A DNA stretch of 64,000 bases from Salisapilia sapeloensis (lineage: Eukaryota > Oomycota > Peronosporomycetes > Peronosporales > Salisapiliaceae): positions 62,001-126,000 of the forward strand of contig JAADVB010000007.1 in the NCBI GenBank assembly GCA_023334545.1. Reading direction: 5' to 3'. The notes under the pieces are model-generated. The model made no database searches, had not been told where the DNA came from, and saw nothing but the letters and a program-made list of their open reading frames with translations. The position numbers and the translations under genes are program-made. This document shows, piece after piece, positions 10,951 through 20,861 of the stretch (the stretch's first letter is position 1; every line of letters begins with the position of its first letter).

Positions 10951-13152
10951 TCATCTTCCTCCAAATGCTACACCAGCGAGTATCATCGCTACACAAGCGA
11001 CGATGAAAGCTGCAATGCCGTACACATTCTTACTCGACTCTTCCAGTTTTACAGTTGGAGTAGGCATACGCTCCGCCTTCTCCGTCACAAACGCCACTTC
11101 CTTGGATTCACCTGCACCTTTGACAGTTTGCATCGTCTTTGCCATATCCTTTGCCTCCTGCGCTTTCCCCTGTTTGATATACAGAACACAGAGTCCCATG
11201 AGCGTCTCACACAACTTCTCGTCATCCTTTAGTCTCTTCATCCTATCCACATCCTCTTGCAAAACTTCTTCCGCCAGATCATAGCTTCCCATTTTGACTT
11301 TTTCTTGCGCAAGTAAAGTCGATGCATCATGATGACCGACCAGCATTTCTCGATCGTTCGAAGAGCGTTTCATATACGTACGTGCTTCCTCCAGATGACG
11401 CCATGTTTCCTCCTCCATCACTTCCTTCTCATACGAAGCTTTACATATTTGAATGAACACAGGATACAAACATCCACGCAACTCTTGCGCCCGACCATCC
11501 TTCCGACGTCCCAACGCCGTCAATTTACTATCAATCATACCTATCGCTTCTGTCCATTGCCCTTCCTTTGCCATCCTTTCCGCTCGATACGCAGCTAGTT
11601 GCATGAGTACTTCTGCATCTTGGAAGGAAAGATTTGTCACGGAAACTTCATCTACGACCTGGAACACTCGTTCCATTTCATCCGTTCGGTCCGTTAGTTC
11701 CAAGACATGCACCAATGTCCATGCAACGCGCAACTGTCCTCGAAGGAATTGCTTTGACGTAAAGTACTTGTATATGTTCCAAAGCTGTGCTTGCATATCC
11801 ATCGACACTTCCTTCCCTCGTTCCATCATGTGGTCCAGCACGTCTAGTTTTGCTAGTAAAAGATGGACGTACATGTCCACATTTTGAACTGCTTGGGCTT
11901 CTGCCAAAGCTTCCTGTACTAATTCCATCGCTACGTCCTCATTCTGCACCTGATCTGCTACTTTGACAAGGTACAGGAGACATATCAAGTGAACGTGCGT
12001 ATCGTCTGCTTCTAAAGCAGCCTCCCGAGCGCTTTGGAGATGCGTTTTAGCTTCGTACTGACGCTCCAACGACATGCATATACGTCCTGCGTTCAAGTGC
12101 AGAGCTGCAGCTTTTGCAGGGCCGAGCGAGATGGATGGAAGGAGACGTATGGCATCCTCCAAGACGGACAGGGCAGAGCTGAAGTCTCGTTGACGAGAGT
12201 AGCAAGCTGACAGACCTTCCAGTAGCTCTAATGAGCGCTCTGCTCGCCATGTGGAGCCTTTAGTGTCCGTGGACTTTGCAGTTGCGGATTTCATGAGTGC
12301 TAAGGCATGTCGATACTGTTTAATAGCTTTCTCATTCGCATGTAGATGCTGATGGATGAGTGCCATTTGGCCATGCACGATTGCTATAAGCTCACTCTTT
12401 CCTAACTTTTGACTAGCGGATAATGCAGACGTCGCTAGTTCTAACGCAAGATTATGATTCTTGCTTTCCAGTTGAGACTTGGACTGTAGTAATTGACTTT
12501 TGACTACGAGAATGATGAATAGTCAAGCATTGTACGGTCATAGATCGAGACGTACCGTATTCCTCTTGTTCCAGACACTCATGCAATTCGTCCCAATGGT
12601 TCTGCACGAGAGCATTGTCCTCATCTAGTGCTACTGCTTGTTGGAAGTCATTGTCGGCAGATCTGAATTGACTGAGCTGAAGACGTGCGTAGCCTCTCAT
12701 GGCTAAAGCTTGTGCTTTGGTAGACAGATAGGAGGACTTTTGATTTGTTTCTTTGATTTGGGCTTCCAAGCGTGTGAGAATGTCCGAGCTATTGGTCAGG
12801 ACTTGGTGCCAATCGGATTGACGCGTAAGTGCAGCGAGGATATTCATTTCGCATGAAAGTACAAGTTCTCGATGCAATTCAGCCTGTATATCTACTCTTA
12901 GTGCATGCGATAAAGTTTGCTTTAGTGTGTGCTTACCTGAACTTGCGATCGGGTGATGTTCATGAGAAGTTCGCGATATAAAGCAGTAGCTTGGTCAAAA
13001 TCTTCCTTGTACATCAACTCGTCGGCTTTGACTTTGAGACTCGTTATAAAGAGCTGGAGCTTGTGCTCTTCTTCCACATCCACTTCTTCATCGGTATCTT
13101 CAGGCTCCATTGTTGTCATATTTGGCCCTCTCTCTGACTCCGAGCTCTCCAT
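10951..13152 (-). CDS. Tail-anchored TPR-repeat protein
   Basis: Three exons on the minus strand: 12937-13152, 12556-12883 and 10951-12503; introns of 53 and 52 nt; 698 aa. It starts with an acidic segment (PEDTDEEVDVEEEHK) and continues with many helical hairpins of TPR type, for example YKEDFDQATALYRELL, GYARLQLSQFRSADNDFQQA, HANEKAIKQYRHALALM and LNAGRICMSLERQYEAKTHL. The last 20 residues (VYGIAAFIVACVAMILAGVA) form a single hydrophobic segment at the extreme C-terminus, so it is likely a tail-anchored protein of the ER or mitochondrial outer membrane with its TPR domain in the cytosol. The partner is unknown. The ATG at 13152 is the first in frame. A TTG two codons upstream was not chosen. 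Confidence 0.75.
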
Positions 13153-13289
13153 CCTCAAAGCTTCGATCCCGTCCCGACGGTCCTTATTATTGTGGGTACA
13201 CTCGGAGGTTCAAATGGTACAGACAGGGTACACTATACTATCAACCACTCCCCTGATTCCTCTCGCCCAAAACCCTTCCAAAGCTCATC

Positions 13290-13299
13290 CATAAAAAAG
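13290..13299 (-). terminator. Pol III terminator of tRNA-Arg
   Basis: On the minus strand, a run of six T residues directly follows the tRNA-Arg discriminator base. This is the usual RNA polymerase III stop signal. Confidence 0.8.
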
Positions 13300-13372
13300 A
13301 GTCCTCGACGGGATTCGAACCCGCAATCTCCCGCTTCGTAGGCGGATGCCTTATCCGTTGGGCCACGAAGAC
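13300..13372 (-). tRNA. tRNA-Arg (anticodon ACG)
   Basis: The minus strand folds into a 73-nt cloverleaf without an intron. The acceptor stem GTCTTCG pairs with CGAGGAC (one G-T pair). The anticodon stem TCCGC/GCGGG closes the loop CTACGAA, which places ACG at positions 34-36. The T arm is GCGGG-TTCGAAT-CCCGT and contains a B box (GGTTCGAATCC). ACG, edited to ICG, reads CGT, CGC and CGA codons. The gene sits between the TPR protein and the aldo-keto reductase, and its T-run lies downstream. Confidence 0.95.
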
Positions 13373-13567
13373 TTGTTATACAATGTGTTCGTAATAACAT
13401 ATAAAAAGGATGACATCGTAAAGGATCTACATGCATTCCTAACTGTTTAGCCAATCTTTTGTCGAAGATAAATAGATTTGCATGCATCGGATAGCATCTT
13501 TATGGTATTCAATTTATATAGCTACAAACACGAATTCGAGCACAAAAATCGATCTGCACCAAGCATC

Positions 13568-14626
13568 ATGAGTGCTCCAGCGAAAACGAATATGAAGTAC
13601 CGTTTCCTCGGAAATACCGGGCTGCTCGTGTCTACCTTTTCCTTTGGTTCGTGGGTGTCCTTTGACAACCAGCTCGACTTTGAAAAATGCTTCCAGATCC
13701 TCGAGCATGCCTACAAGCAAGGCATTAACTTCTTTGACAATGCTGAGAATTACGCAGATGGCATGTCCGAGAGGTTGATGGGAAAAGCGGTACAAGCTGG
13801 CATCGAGCGTGGCGTTTGGGAGCGAGAGGACCTCGTGCTCAGCACCAAGATGTTCTTCGGTGGCGATGGCAAGAAGGGAGTGAACGATCGCGGTTTGTCG
13901 AGAAAGCACATCATCGAAGGCACGCGTGCGTCTCTCAAGCGCATGCAGGTAGACTATGTCGACCTGATCTACTGCCATCGCCCAGACCCACGCACTCCTC
14001 TCGAAGAGACGGTCCGTGCCATGAACTACGTTATTGACCAAGGCTGGGCTTTCTACTGGGGAACCAGCGAATGGTCCGCTCTTGACATTCACGAAGCGTG
14101 TCGGATCGCCGACCGCCTCGGCATGATCGGCCCAGCATTCGAGCAGCCGCAGTACAACCTCCTGGAACGCTCGCGCGTTGACTATGACTTCGCGACGCTC
14201 TATCCGAAGTACGGCTATGGTCTCACGACGTTCTCTCCACTTGCCTCGGGCATCCTGACTGGCAAGTACAGCAAGGGTATTCCAGAGGGGTCCCGTCTGT
14301 CGTTGAAAGACTTCCAGTTCCTGACCAAGGGCATGGAAGACAAGGTCGTCAAGGCCGATAAACTCAAGGTGATTGCCGATGAACTCGGATGCTCCTTGGC
14401 GCAGCTGTCTCTTGCGTGGTGCGCTTCGAACCCTAATGTTTCCAGTGTCATTTTGGGCGCGTCCAAGATCGAGCAATTGGATGAGAATTTGAAGGCGCTG
14501 GAGATCATTGACAAACTCACGCCGGAGATCAAGCAGCGGATGGACGATATCGTCGACTTCCGCCCAGAACTCATCCCGCGCGCGCCGCAACGCGTCTATG
14601 ACATTCGAGACAACTTCGTCCCATAA
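13568..14626 (+). CDS. Aldo-keto reductase, voltage-gated K+ channel beta-subunit type
   Basis: Single exon, 352 aa. It has the NADPH-dependent (alpha/beta)8 barrel of the AKR superfamily. The catalytic tetrad is visible: Asp and Tyr in FFDNAENYADG, Lys in LVLSTKMFF and His in DLIYCHRPDP. NADPH-binding elements include FSPLASGILTGKY and SSVILGASKIEQLDEN. YRFLGNTGLLVSTFSFGSW and the overall length match Kv-beta/AKR6 members and bacterial YghZ-like reductases. They reduce aldehydes or ketones; a role at a K+ channel is not implied. Codon use is strongly GC3-biased, unlike most neighbours, which suggests high expression. That bias also creates a long antisense open frame (13514-14635). The start at MSAPAK was preferred over an ATG 30 codons upstream because the upstream part is AT-rich. 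Confidence 0.92.
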   Translation: MSAPAKTNMKYRFLGNTGLLVSTFSFGSWVSFDNQLDFEKCFQILEHAYKQGINFFDNAENYADGMSERLMGKAVQAGIERGVWEREDLVLSTKMFFGGDGKKGVNDRGLSRKHIIEGTRASLKRMQVDYVDLIYCHRPDPRTPLEETVRAMNYVIDQGWAFYWGTSEWSALDIHEACRIADRLGMIGPAFEQPQYNLLERSRVDYDFATLYPKYGYGLTTFSPLASGILTGKYSKGIPEGSRLSLKDFQFLTKGMEDKVVKADKLKVIADELGCSLAQLSLAWCASNPNVSSVILGASKIEQLDENLKALEIIDKLTPEIKQRMDDIVDFRPELIPRAPQRVYDIRDNFVP

Positions 14627-14821
14627 AGCGCCCACATCCCATGTGCTTTGCGCTTGAAATAAAATTTCTTTCGACCATCACAAGCTTTTAACGGACAGAT
14701 TAGATAATACGTACCAATCACGAGAGAGAAGGGTGTTGGACTCTGAAAATTTACCACGCACTTCGATGTGAGACTGTCTGCCATTCTACAATACTTGTCT
14801 AGCTGACGACGTACGTACGTG

Positions 14822-15802
14822 ATGGTCGAAAAGCGATCATGGGTAAGCGCCCTCGTGCTTGTTTTTATCAATTTGGTGCTACTAGCAGGCGGCATCTTGT
14901 TGCTCTACATCAGCATCAAAGTTGACAACACGGCCTGGCTCGACATCATTAAGACGTATTGGGACCCCGCGAACGACATCGTCGTTGCCTTCATTGCCGT
15001 TGGCGCCGTCATCTGCGGGCTTGCGCTCTTGGGAGCCATTAGTGCCGTCTGCCGATGGCGACTTGGTCTACTCGTCTACTCGTCGCTCCTCATTCTTGTC
15101 CTCATTGCAGCGATCCTCATCGCTGTCTTTGGCTTCATCGTCTATGCCAAAGCGAATGACTGGGATAACTCGCAATACCCGGCAGAAGATAATGAAGAGT
15201 CGATCAAGGAAAATTTTGACGAGTTTTACTGCTATGCCCAAGGCGAGTACATTTGTAACTCGATGCCTGTCAAGGAGATGTTCCAACTCATTGGTCTTCC
15301 GACATCGGGTCTCTTGGATTTGATCAATATCCCGGATGACGTAGAAGGTGTGAATGATCTCTGCGATCGATATGGCTCCCTCGCGTCAGTTCTAGATTCT
15401 GTCTGCGATGGTTGTAAGAAGGCACTTGAATTCAAAGATTTAAGTGACATCCTCGAGTGGGCAAACGACGAGTGTCCGCGAACGAACGAAACCATCCGTT
15501 GGTGTGCTGGAGAAATCCTGTTCGATCAAGACTTTGTAAAAGAATACTTGGACATCACGATAGGGGAAGACCCGTACCAATACTGCCGAAGCGAGTTCCT
15601 CGGACTCATCGAAAGTGGATCACTTATGCTCGCAATTGGAGCTGTGGTAGTAGTAGTCGCTTCGATCATCATGATTGTGACTTCATTGTACCTTCGCCGG
15701 AGAGAAAAGCGAGCTCGTCAGCATTCGCATTCGGACTTCGCTGAAGTCGGAGATGACCCTGTCTCTCCGAATGCAGGCCGATACATGTACAACAAGGATT
15801 GA
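14822..15802 (+). CDS. Tetraspanin-like protein 2
   Basis: Single exon, 326 aa, and the closest relative of tetraspanin 1 in the window. Membrane segments lie near residues 8-31, 50-72, 79-103 and 268-292. The large loop holds FYCYAQGEYICN, the C-x-x-C motif (CDGC) in place of CCG, then WANDECPRTNETIRWC. N-glycosylation sequons occur in the loop. The cytoplasmic tail is basic (LRRREKRARQHSH). A TACGTACGTACGT-like stretch lies directly before the ATG. The pair with tetraspanin 3, separated by 285 bp in the same orientation, suggests tandem duplication. Confidence 0.78.
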   Translation: MVEKRSWVSALVLVFINLVLLAGGILLLYISIKVDNTAWLDIIKTYWDPANDIVVAFIAVGAVICGLALLGAISAVCRWRLGLLVYSSLLILVLIAAILIAVFGFIVYAKANDWDNSQYPAEDNEESIKENFDEFYCYAQGEYICNSMPVKEMFQLIGLPTSGLLDLINIPDDVEGVNDLCDRYGSLASVLDSVCDGCKKALEFKDLSDILEWANDECPRTNETIRWCAGEILFDQDFVKEYLDITIGEDPYQYCRSEFLGLIESGSLMLAIGAVVVVVASIIMIVTSLYLRRREKRARQHSHSDFAEVGDDPVSPNAGRYMYNKD

Positions 15803-16087
15803 TACGCCAGTGTAGCACGCTTGCGACTTCATAGACGATCGACATGTATATTTTATCGCTGAAGCGATCCTTCTTACTCTTTGAATACTATTCTACTTTT
15901 CGATTTATCCAAAGATTTTGCGTCTTGATTCCTCTTTTTTCCATGAAGGAACGCTCGCTTCGACTGTCGCCAGTCGCCGGGTCTGCTCTTCTTCTACGTT
16001 TCCACCCGTTCGTGTCGAGAATATCCAGCCGTGGCGTGCCTATTGGAACGGACCAATGCGTCATTTACTGACAAGACCGAGGAGACC
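15803..16087. other. Spacer between tandem tetraspanins 2 and 3
   Basis: 285 bp. It holds the 3' end of tetraspanin 2 and the promoter of tetraspanin 3, including a CT-rich tract around 15930-15945. The frame is open upstream of the chosen start of tetraspanin 3 but lacks another ATG in frame. Confidence 0.3.
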
Positions 16088-17395
16088 ATGGCCGATCCAA
16101 GTTTCCATTCCAAATGGCAAAGTGTCTGTACGTTCGAACGGACGGCAATTGCTCTGCTTCACTTAGGCTTAATGATCATCACGATTGTAGCTTTAGTCCT
16201 CTACTCGAGCTTTATGCAGTCCACTTTTCGTGATATTGCATCGGAAGCTCACGTTCTTCAAGATCATGTCTATGGGTTCGAGTATGCCGTCCCGATCGTC
16301 TGCGGGCTGACCATTCTCTTCGTTGTATATGGACTACCAGCCATCTACCGACAACAAAGGCTTGTGATCGCCATCTACGGCGTCATGTTACTCATTTTGC
16401 TTGGTGGGTACGTCTACCTAGCAATCATTTCGTTGGACATTCGGTCGGTGACTTCCGACTGGACGAACGTGAAGTATACGACGGCAAGAGAATCTGATCT
16501 CACGAAAGACGAAAAGAATCTGGCGAAAGCATTCAACACTGCTTATTGTCGAGCTCAGCGAGCCACATTGTGTGATAGCATGACCATCCAAGATCTCTTG
16601 GATTTTGGGATCGACAATATTACCATGCCAGAGTCTAGCTCTGATGACAACGGCAACACCAGTACGTCTGGCTCGTACTTGAATGCAGCCTGTAATGACA
16701 CCAGTCACGCGAACTCGTCTATTTGGAAGCCTCTTTGTCATATTTGTCATGAAAAAGTAAAATACGATGATTATGTGTCTCTTGCTCGCTGGTCAAAAGA
16801 TCACTGCAGCAATACACGAGCGACGATAACTTGGTGTAGCGTTGATCACTCTTCGCCAAACAATGAGTCAATAACAAATACAAACGCATCCAATGCATCG
16901 AGCGAGTCAGCAGATCTACCAAGTGATACAACACCAATGACATCAGTCCCAAGTCCATCAGATCCGAACGATCAAGCACCTGCATCAGGAGATACAAATG
17001 AATGGGCTCCAGAGTCCATTCCATCGGATCCGAACAATCAAGCACCTTCACCAGCAGATACAACAGAGTGGAGTCCAGAGCCGAGTCCAGCAGATCCAAG
17101 TCAGCAGGTACCTACTACTGAGGCACCAGTAGGAGTCAGAGCTAGAAGAGTGCTTCAAGATACATCAGAAGATGCTATGCAGGAAGTCGATCCGTATGCT
17201 AAGTGTCGAACCTCATTGGCGAATGGATTGAGCAAGTGGACCGTGATATTTGGTGTTCTTTGGTGCTGTGCAGCAGGTATTATTGCGATCCTAGTATGTA
17301 TAGTGTCTGTGCTACTGAGACCAGCCCCAACGTTCACTGCTGTCGACGTCGACGAGCTCGATGCCTCGTATTTCAATAACTACGACAAAAATTAA
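16088..17395 (+). CDS. Tetraspanin-like protein 3 with proline-rich repeats in the large loop
   Basis: Single exon, 435 aa. Four membrane segments: about residues 20-44, 68-92, 97-122 and near 390-415. The third membrane segment, the AYCRAQRATLC motif, the C-x-x-C (CHIC) and HCSNTRATITWC Cys pairs match tetraspanins 1 and 2. About 100 residues are inserted between the last Cys motif and the final membrane segment. They are rich in Asn/Thr/Ser, then contain a 22-residue repeat (PSDPNDQAPASGDTNEWAPE type). The insertion makes it about 110 residues longer than its relatives. It could be a mucin-like, O-glycosylated stalk on the cell surface (inference). The start at MADPSF is the first ATG. Confidence 0.75.
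   Translation: MADPSFHSKWQSVCTFERTAIALLHLGLMIITIVALVLYSSFMQSTFRDIASEAHVLQDHVYGFEYAVPIVCGLTILFVVYGLPAIYRQQRLVIAIYGVMLLILLGGYVYLAIISLDIRSVTSDWTNVKYTTARESDLTKDEKNLAKAFNTAYCRAQRATLCDSMTIQDLLDFGIDNITMPESSSDDNGNTSTSGSYLNAACNDTSHANSSIWKPLCHICHEKVKYDDYVSLARWSKDHCSNTRATITWCSVDHSSPNNESITNTNASNASSESADLPSDTTPMTSVPSPSDPNDQAPASGDTNEWAPESIPSDPNNQAPSPADTTEWSPEPSPADPSQQVPTTEAPVGVRARRVLQDTSEDAMQEVDPYAKCRTSLANGLSKWTVIFGVLWCCAAGIIAILVCIVSVLLRPAPTFTAVDVDELDASYFNNYDKN
16955..17113 (+). repeat. 66-bp tandem coding repeat in tetraspanin 3
   Basis: Two full 66-bp units (16955-17020, 17021-17086) and a partial third (17087-17113) encode imperfect 22-residue repeats with the core P-S/A-D-P-N/S-x-Q-A/V-P and a TxEWxPE segment. 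The units differ mostly at third positions, so the repeat is not recent. Confidence 0.8.
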
Positions 17396-18352
17396 ATTGA
17401 AAAGTAATGGCTTTAACGAACATACTTATCTCCCTTTGCTTTCTATAATACGTTCTACGCAACTGCTGAAGTACGCCAGTCTTTACATCCTAGAATATAC
17501 GCACGCGAACTTGCCTACTATTATGCAATATCTGTTAATTTGGTTGCTGTCATAATCGTTGTACATATTGAAAGTCTCTAGAAACGTGGGTAAGTGTCAA
17601 GTTAGACGTAGCTCGGACTCGGGTAGTACCAATAGTTCGTATCCATGCCACTGTCGGACGATATCCGGCAGTAGAACCCATTAAATCCATCTGTGGTACA
17701 TCTAACTTTTACTCTAAATAAGGCTTTTCAAGAATTATATTTCTACCTGATCTTTTGACTAAAAATCGGTCTAAAGGTTAGTCATGCTTCCTGATCTTTG
17801 TAAGCACTCCAGTGGAAACTTGGCAGTAAGTGTCCAGTCCAATGTCTAGTCAAAAGTCTCGATTACCTTTGTAATTTAATATGTTCGTTAAAGTACAAAT
17901 TATGAGGCCCTTCGTCATCGATATCCGAGGTCAACGGAGTGAAAATTGCACGATGTTTAAGCATGTAGCTTATTTGTGTTTCTTCATCGACACTGTTGTC
18001 TCTCTGAATATTGAGATGCTTTGACATCAAAATATACATCAACCAATTATTGTGTTTAATAAACCTTAGGAAATAATAAATCAGTATGGAAAGGTAAGAA
18101 AAGGTAAGTTCAACGATCAGTCCCGCGATACTGATTTCTTGGCAGATTTTTGCGACTTTGTTCAAAGGATTAGGTCAAAATACTTTTAATTCTCTTGGTA
18201 TTAAAATTAAGCGTTCTATAACAAATACAAGTTTGGCATGTTGTTTAAGCGCTCTTTTTATTTGAATTTGGCGAAATCAATGCGAGGTTATGATAGACCT
18301 TCACCAAATGATGAGGCAGCAGCCGCTACTCCTTTTTAGATTTACTGATTTA
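17396..18352. other. AT-rich gene-poor stretch with one doubtful minus-strand exon
   Basis: About 950 bp with low coding character. The only candidate is a minus-strand open frame within 17863-18165. It contains VDEETQISYMLKHRAI and SDIDDEGPHNLYFNEHI and ends at a possible donor (CAAAG/GTAATC). A 48-nt intron would continue the frame into FHWSAYKDQEA and a stop near 17785. No start ATG with a signal peptide is evident, and the upstream half of the frame looks non-coding. I leave it as a possible exon or relic only. Confidence 0.2.
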
Positions 18353-18912
18353 CTAGGTGCTTTCACAATGATTATCTTCTCCACCGATCAATAGAACAGA
18401 ATAATAGTGAACTGAGTGCTCATGTCCGTTCAGCAGAGGATTGTCTTCATCCATATTTCGGTAAGTTGCCATCGCAATCCCAATGTACTCATAATCGTTC
18501 AGTACCTCTTCAAAGAAGTTGTGATTCTTGGTCAAAATGCGGTATGCACGACCATCAGTTTTCGTATGGACGTTGAACTCCTTGTAGCGAGTAAACTTAA
18601 TGTCACGATCATTCAAACGGTCTAAGGTTGTGGAATTTCCTTTCCCACACGCCCAAAGGATGTCATCGTAGTAAGATCCACCACATGCTTTTGCGCTGCT
18701 CCCATAAACCTGTAGCTCCAAAACAATAGATATTTACACTGCTTTCGGCGGAAGAGGTTAAGACAGTCAAAAAGAAGACTTAAGCGGAAATGTATACCTT
18801 TTACACGCTTTTCTCTTATGGGCCCATCGAAGAATCTGGGCGAAAACAACCAGGCGCGAGTAGGAATAACCAAAGCCCTCACTAGCAGGATAATCTTGAA
18901 TAAATTTAACAT
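18353..18912 (-). CDS. Putative small secreted protein
   Basis: Two exons on the minus strand, 18805-18912 and 18353-18709, with a 95-nt intron; 154 aa. The first ATG opens a hydrophobic signal peptide (MLNLFKIILLVRALVIPTRA). The mature part has four Cys in two regions (ACGG..WACGKG, and one near the C-terminus), KTDGRAYRILTKNHNFFEE, YIGIAMATYR and HYYSVLLIGGED. The alternation GIAMA...HYYSVLLIG faintly recalls the end of SCP/CAP-type extracellular domains, but I cannot confirm that. The gene sits in the AT-rich island beside another secreted-type open frame, which fits a candidate apoplastic or host-directed protein (inference). No RXLR motif is seen. Exon boundaries are moderately supported. 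Confidence 0.4.
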
Positions 18913-19348
18913 GGCGAGACGAAGTGAGGTGTTGCGCTTACTGCTCAATCAAAAGTGGGATGAAAATGATTAGAATCTCTCATGCTCGTTTAAGAAGTGT
19001 GAACCAAGTGCAGCCTAAAATGTTTATTCGACATAAAGGTAAGAAGATTGCGATCGATGCGTCGTCCTTATGACGATGGCACGTCTTCCTGTCTGACCAT
19101 TACTTGACTACACGCTTTGCAGAAGTTTGCTTCACTTGTATGACAGCTCCAGGATAAGCAAAATGAACCCTGAGTAGTAGTCTTTGCTTACTAGGAATGA
19201 CTGAAGTGCATATAAAGATATAAATATTTTCAAAAGAGAGCGACAATAATTGCAGTATCCGAAAAGAAATTTCGAATAGGAATTAGAGGGCAAAAGGAGA
19301 GATTCCCATTGACATGACATCCACCTCGTGTGATGCGTTCGCGATCTG

Positions 19349-19680
19349 TCACATTGCTGTTTTATCCAACATTCTAAAGAAGTGAATATGTTGTCTGGAA
19401 GGGCAATCGATGTGTGAATATGTAAAAAGCTTTCGGAAACCCGAGATAACATTAGTAGAGACTGTGTGTTGTTCAAATTCCATAATGTCCAGTTCTCCAT
19501 GTTCATGCCCCTGTTGATCGTCATCCAGTATTCAGCTTTGATTGCCAATAAATTTACTTTGTGTTTCACTGACAAAAATGGTAAGTAATGAGTATCGTCT
19601 ATGGCCGAAGCAGCTACGTGATCCACCAAAAGACCAACGCTCGAGACCAGTGCGCTCAGGAAAGAAATGTATGTATTCAT
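19349..19680 (-). CDS. Putative small secreted protein, model uncertain
   Basis: The ATG at 19680 starts a signal peptide (MNTYISFLSALVSSVGLLV, ending near DHVAASA). With a 47-nt intron (19511-19557, GTAAAT...CAACAG), the frame continues as GHEHGELDIMEFEQHTVS and ends at 19349, giving 94 aa. Without splicing, the frame runs to 19132 (182 aa), but the latter half has a non-coding look (many Leu, Ser, Tyr). A third reading joins a later exon ending near 19100 (HFAYPGAVIQVKQTSAKRV). The signal peptide is convincing. The rest is not settled and the locus could be a decaying gene. I recognise no family. Confidence 0.3.
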
Positions 19681-19814
19681 GACATTTATTTATGCTTAGC
19701 CACTTTCCACCTAATTTATATTGCGCTTCATCTCTAAAAATCTGTGCAACCAATATGGAAAGCGATTAAAATTGATCAGTCCGATTCCTCAAATCGCATT
19801 CGCGTGCTCTTGTC

Positions 19815-20594
19815 TTATACCCTTTTAGTTAGCGCAAGTAGCAAAGTGTACATCGGGACGACGCCTAGAAGTAACATTAGCCGCTTATAGTCTACAAATT
19901 TGTGAAAAAAACAGGAGAAAGATACCTTTGCATTCGTGATCGTATATTCCAAACAATGCAGTAACCTAGTGTGAGCATGCCAAATAACATTTGCAAGTAC
20001 ACTTTGTCATCCATAAATCGAAAACATACCTGGTCATCGGTTAAAACGCAGCATAAAGATCGCAATACTTCTTTGAGAATAGACTTATTGAAGAGACCAT
20101 CAACTTCTATTGGCAGAGTGCAGTGATTGCATTAAGGTGAAGGCAATTATTTCACAATTCGTTCAAGCCTTACCTGGTTCTTGTAGCTCAAACATAGATT
20201 TGATTGTGCGGAGTATGTCTGTGCGTCGTTGATGTCGTTGAGTAACGGAAGCTAAAGCGAGGTCCCAGAAGTGTAAGACAGCCTCCTGCCCGCCAGCTCT
20301 ATTGATCGCTTTGGTATACTGGCGGCCGAGGCATAGCTGATCTAATGACATAGCTTTCTGTTTGTCGTTGCTATTGATACGTGCGTGGCTTTCGTAAAAC
20401 GTAGGTGATAAAACACGTTGTAACTTTGCTGGCTTTTGATAGCTTTCACTGTTCTCTTTTGCAAGGGCGATTTGTCTACTTCGGCCGAATGTCATGCCAA
20501 AGTAGTCCTCGCGATGTGGAATGAATCCTCCATAACCGAGGATTGGAGTTTTATGGTAGTGTCCATTGACATCAAGCTTACTTGGGACATCCAT
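19815..20594 (-). CDS. CIMIP2/FAM166-like ciliary microtubule inner protein
   Basis: Four exons on the minus strand: 20174-20594, 20030-20106, 19926-19965 and 19815-19864; introns of 67, 64 and 61 nt; 195 aa. Near the N-terminus PILGYGGFIPHREDYFGMTFG matches the signature I-x-G-Y-x-G-x-I-P...G-x-T-x-G of CIMIP2/FAM166 and related microtubule inner proteins, which bind inside axonemal doublets. Downstream is a helical region with LCLGRQYTKAINRAGG, SVTQRHQRRTDILRTI and SILKEVLRSLCCVL. The last exons give TALFGIYDHECK and PMYTLLLALTKRV. Each splice keeps phase, and the joined frame has no stop. The call rests mainly on the one motif. Confidence 0.6.
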
Positions 20595-20861
20595 TAGACC
20601 GTTTGCAAAAGTATTTTGATGCTGCGCCTTTCATTGACTCCGAATGAAGTCCTTAGAGGCAAATATGAAACGCATTGTTGAAACGATATCTCCAGGCGTG
20701 AGGTTGGAAATTCAAACAAAAGGTGTGAGATACTTCGTTTCTGGTTGTATTCGTTTATTATTGGTCTTCCAGTCTAATGCCTGCTGGTCACTCGTTTACA
20801 AGCTGACTGGAAATGTATTATCTAGCTTCAAGTGCATCTTTGTATTTGTAATTCCCTGTAT

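Noticed and set aside
13514-14635. 373-codon open frame antisense to the aldo-keto reductase
   Set aside because: It mirrors the GC3-rich codons of the true gene, which has all catalytic residues. The antisense product has no recognisable motif.
18353-18912. RXLR, Crinkler or CHxC effector motif in the secreted candidate
   Set aside because: None of these motifs appears after the signal peptide. The protein is recorded only as a putative small secreted protein.
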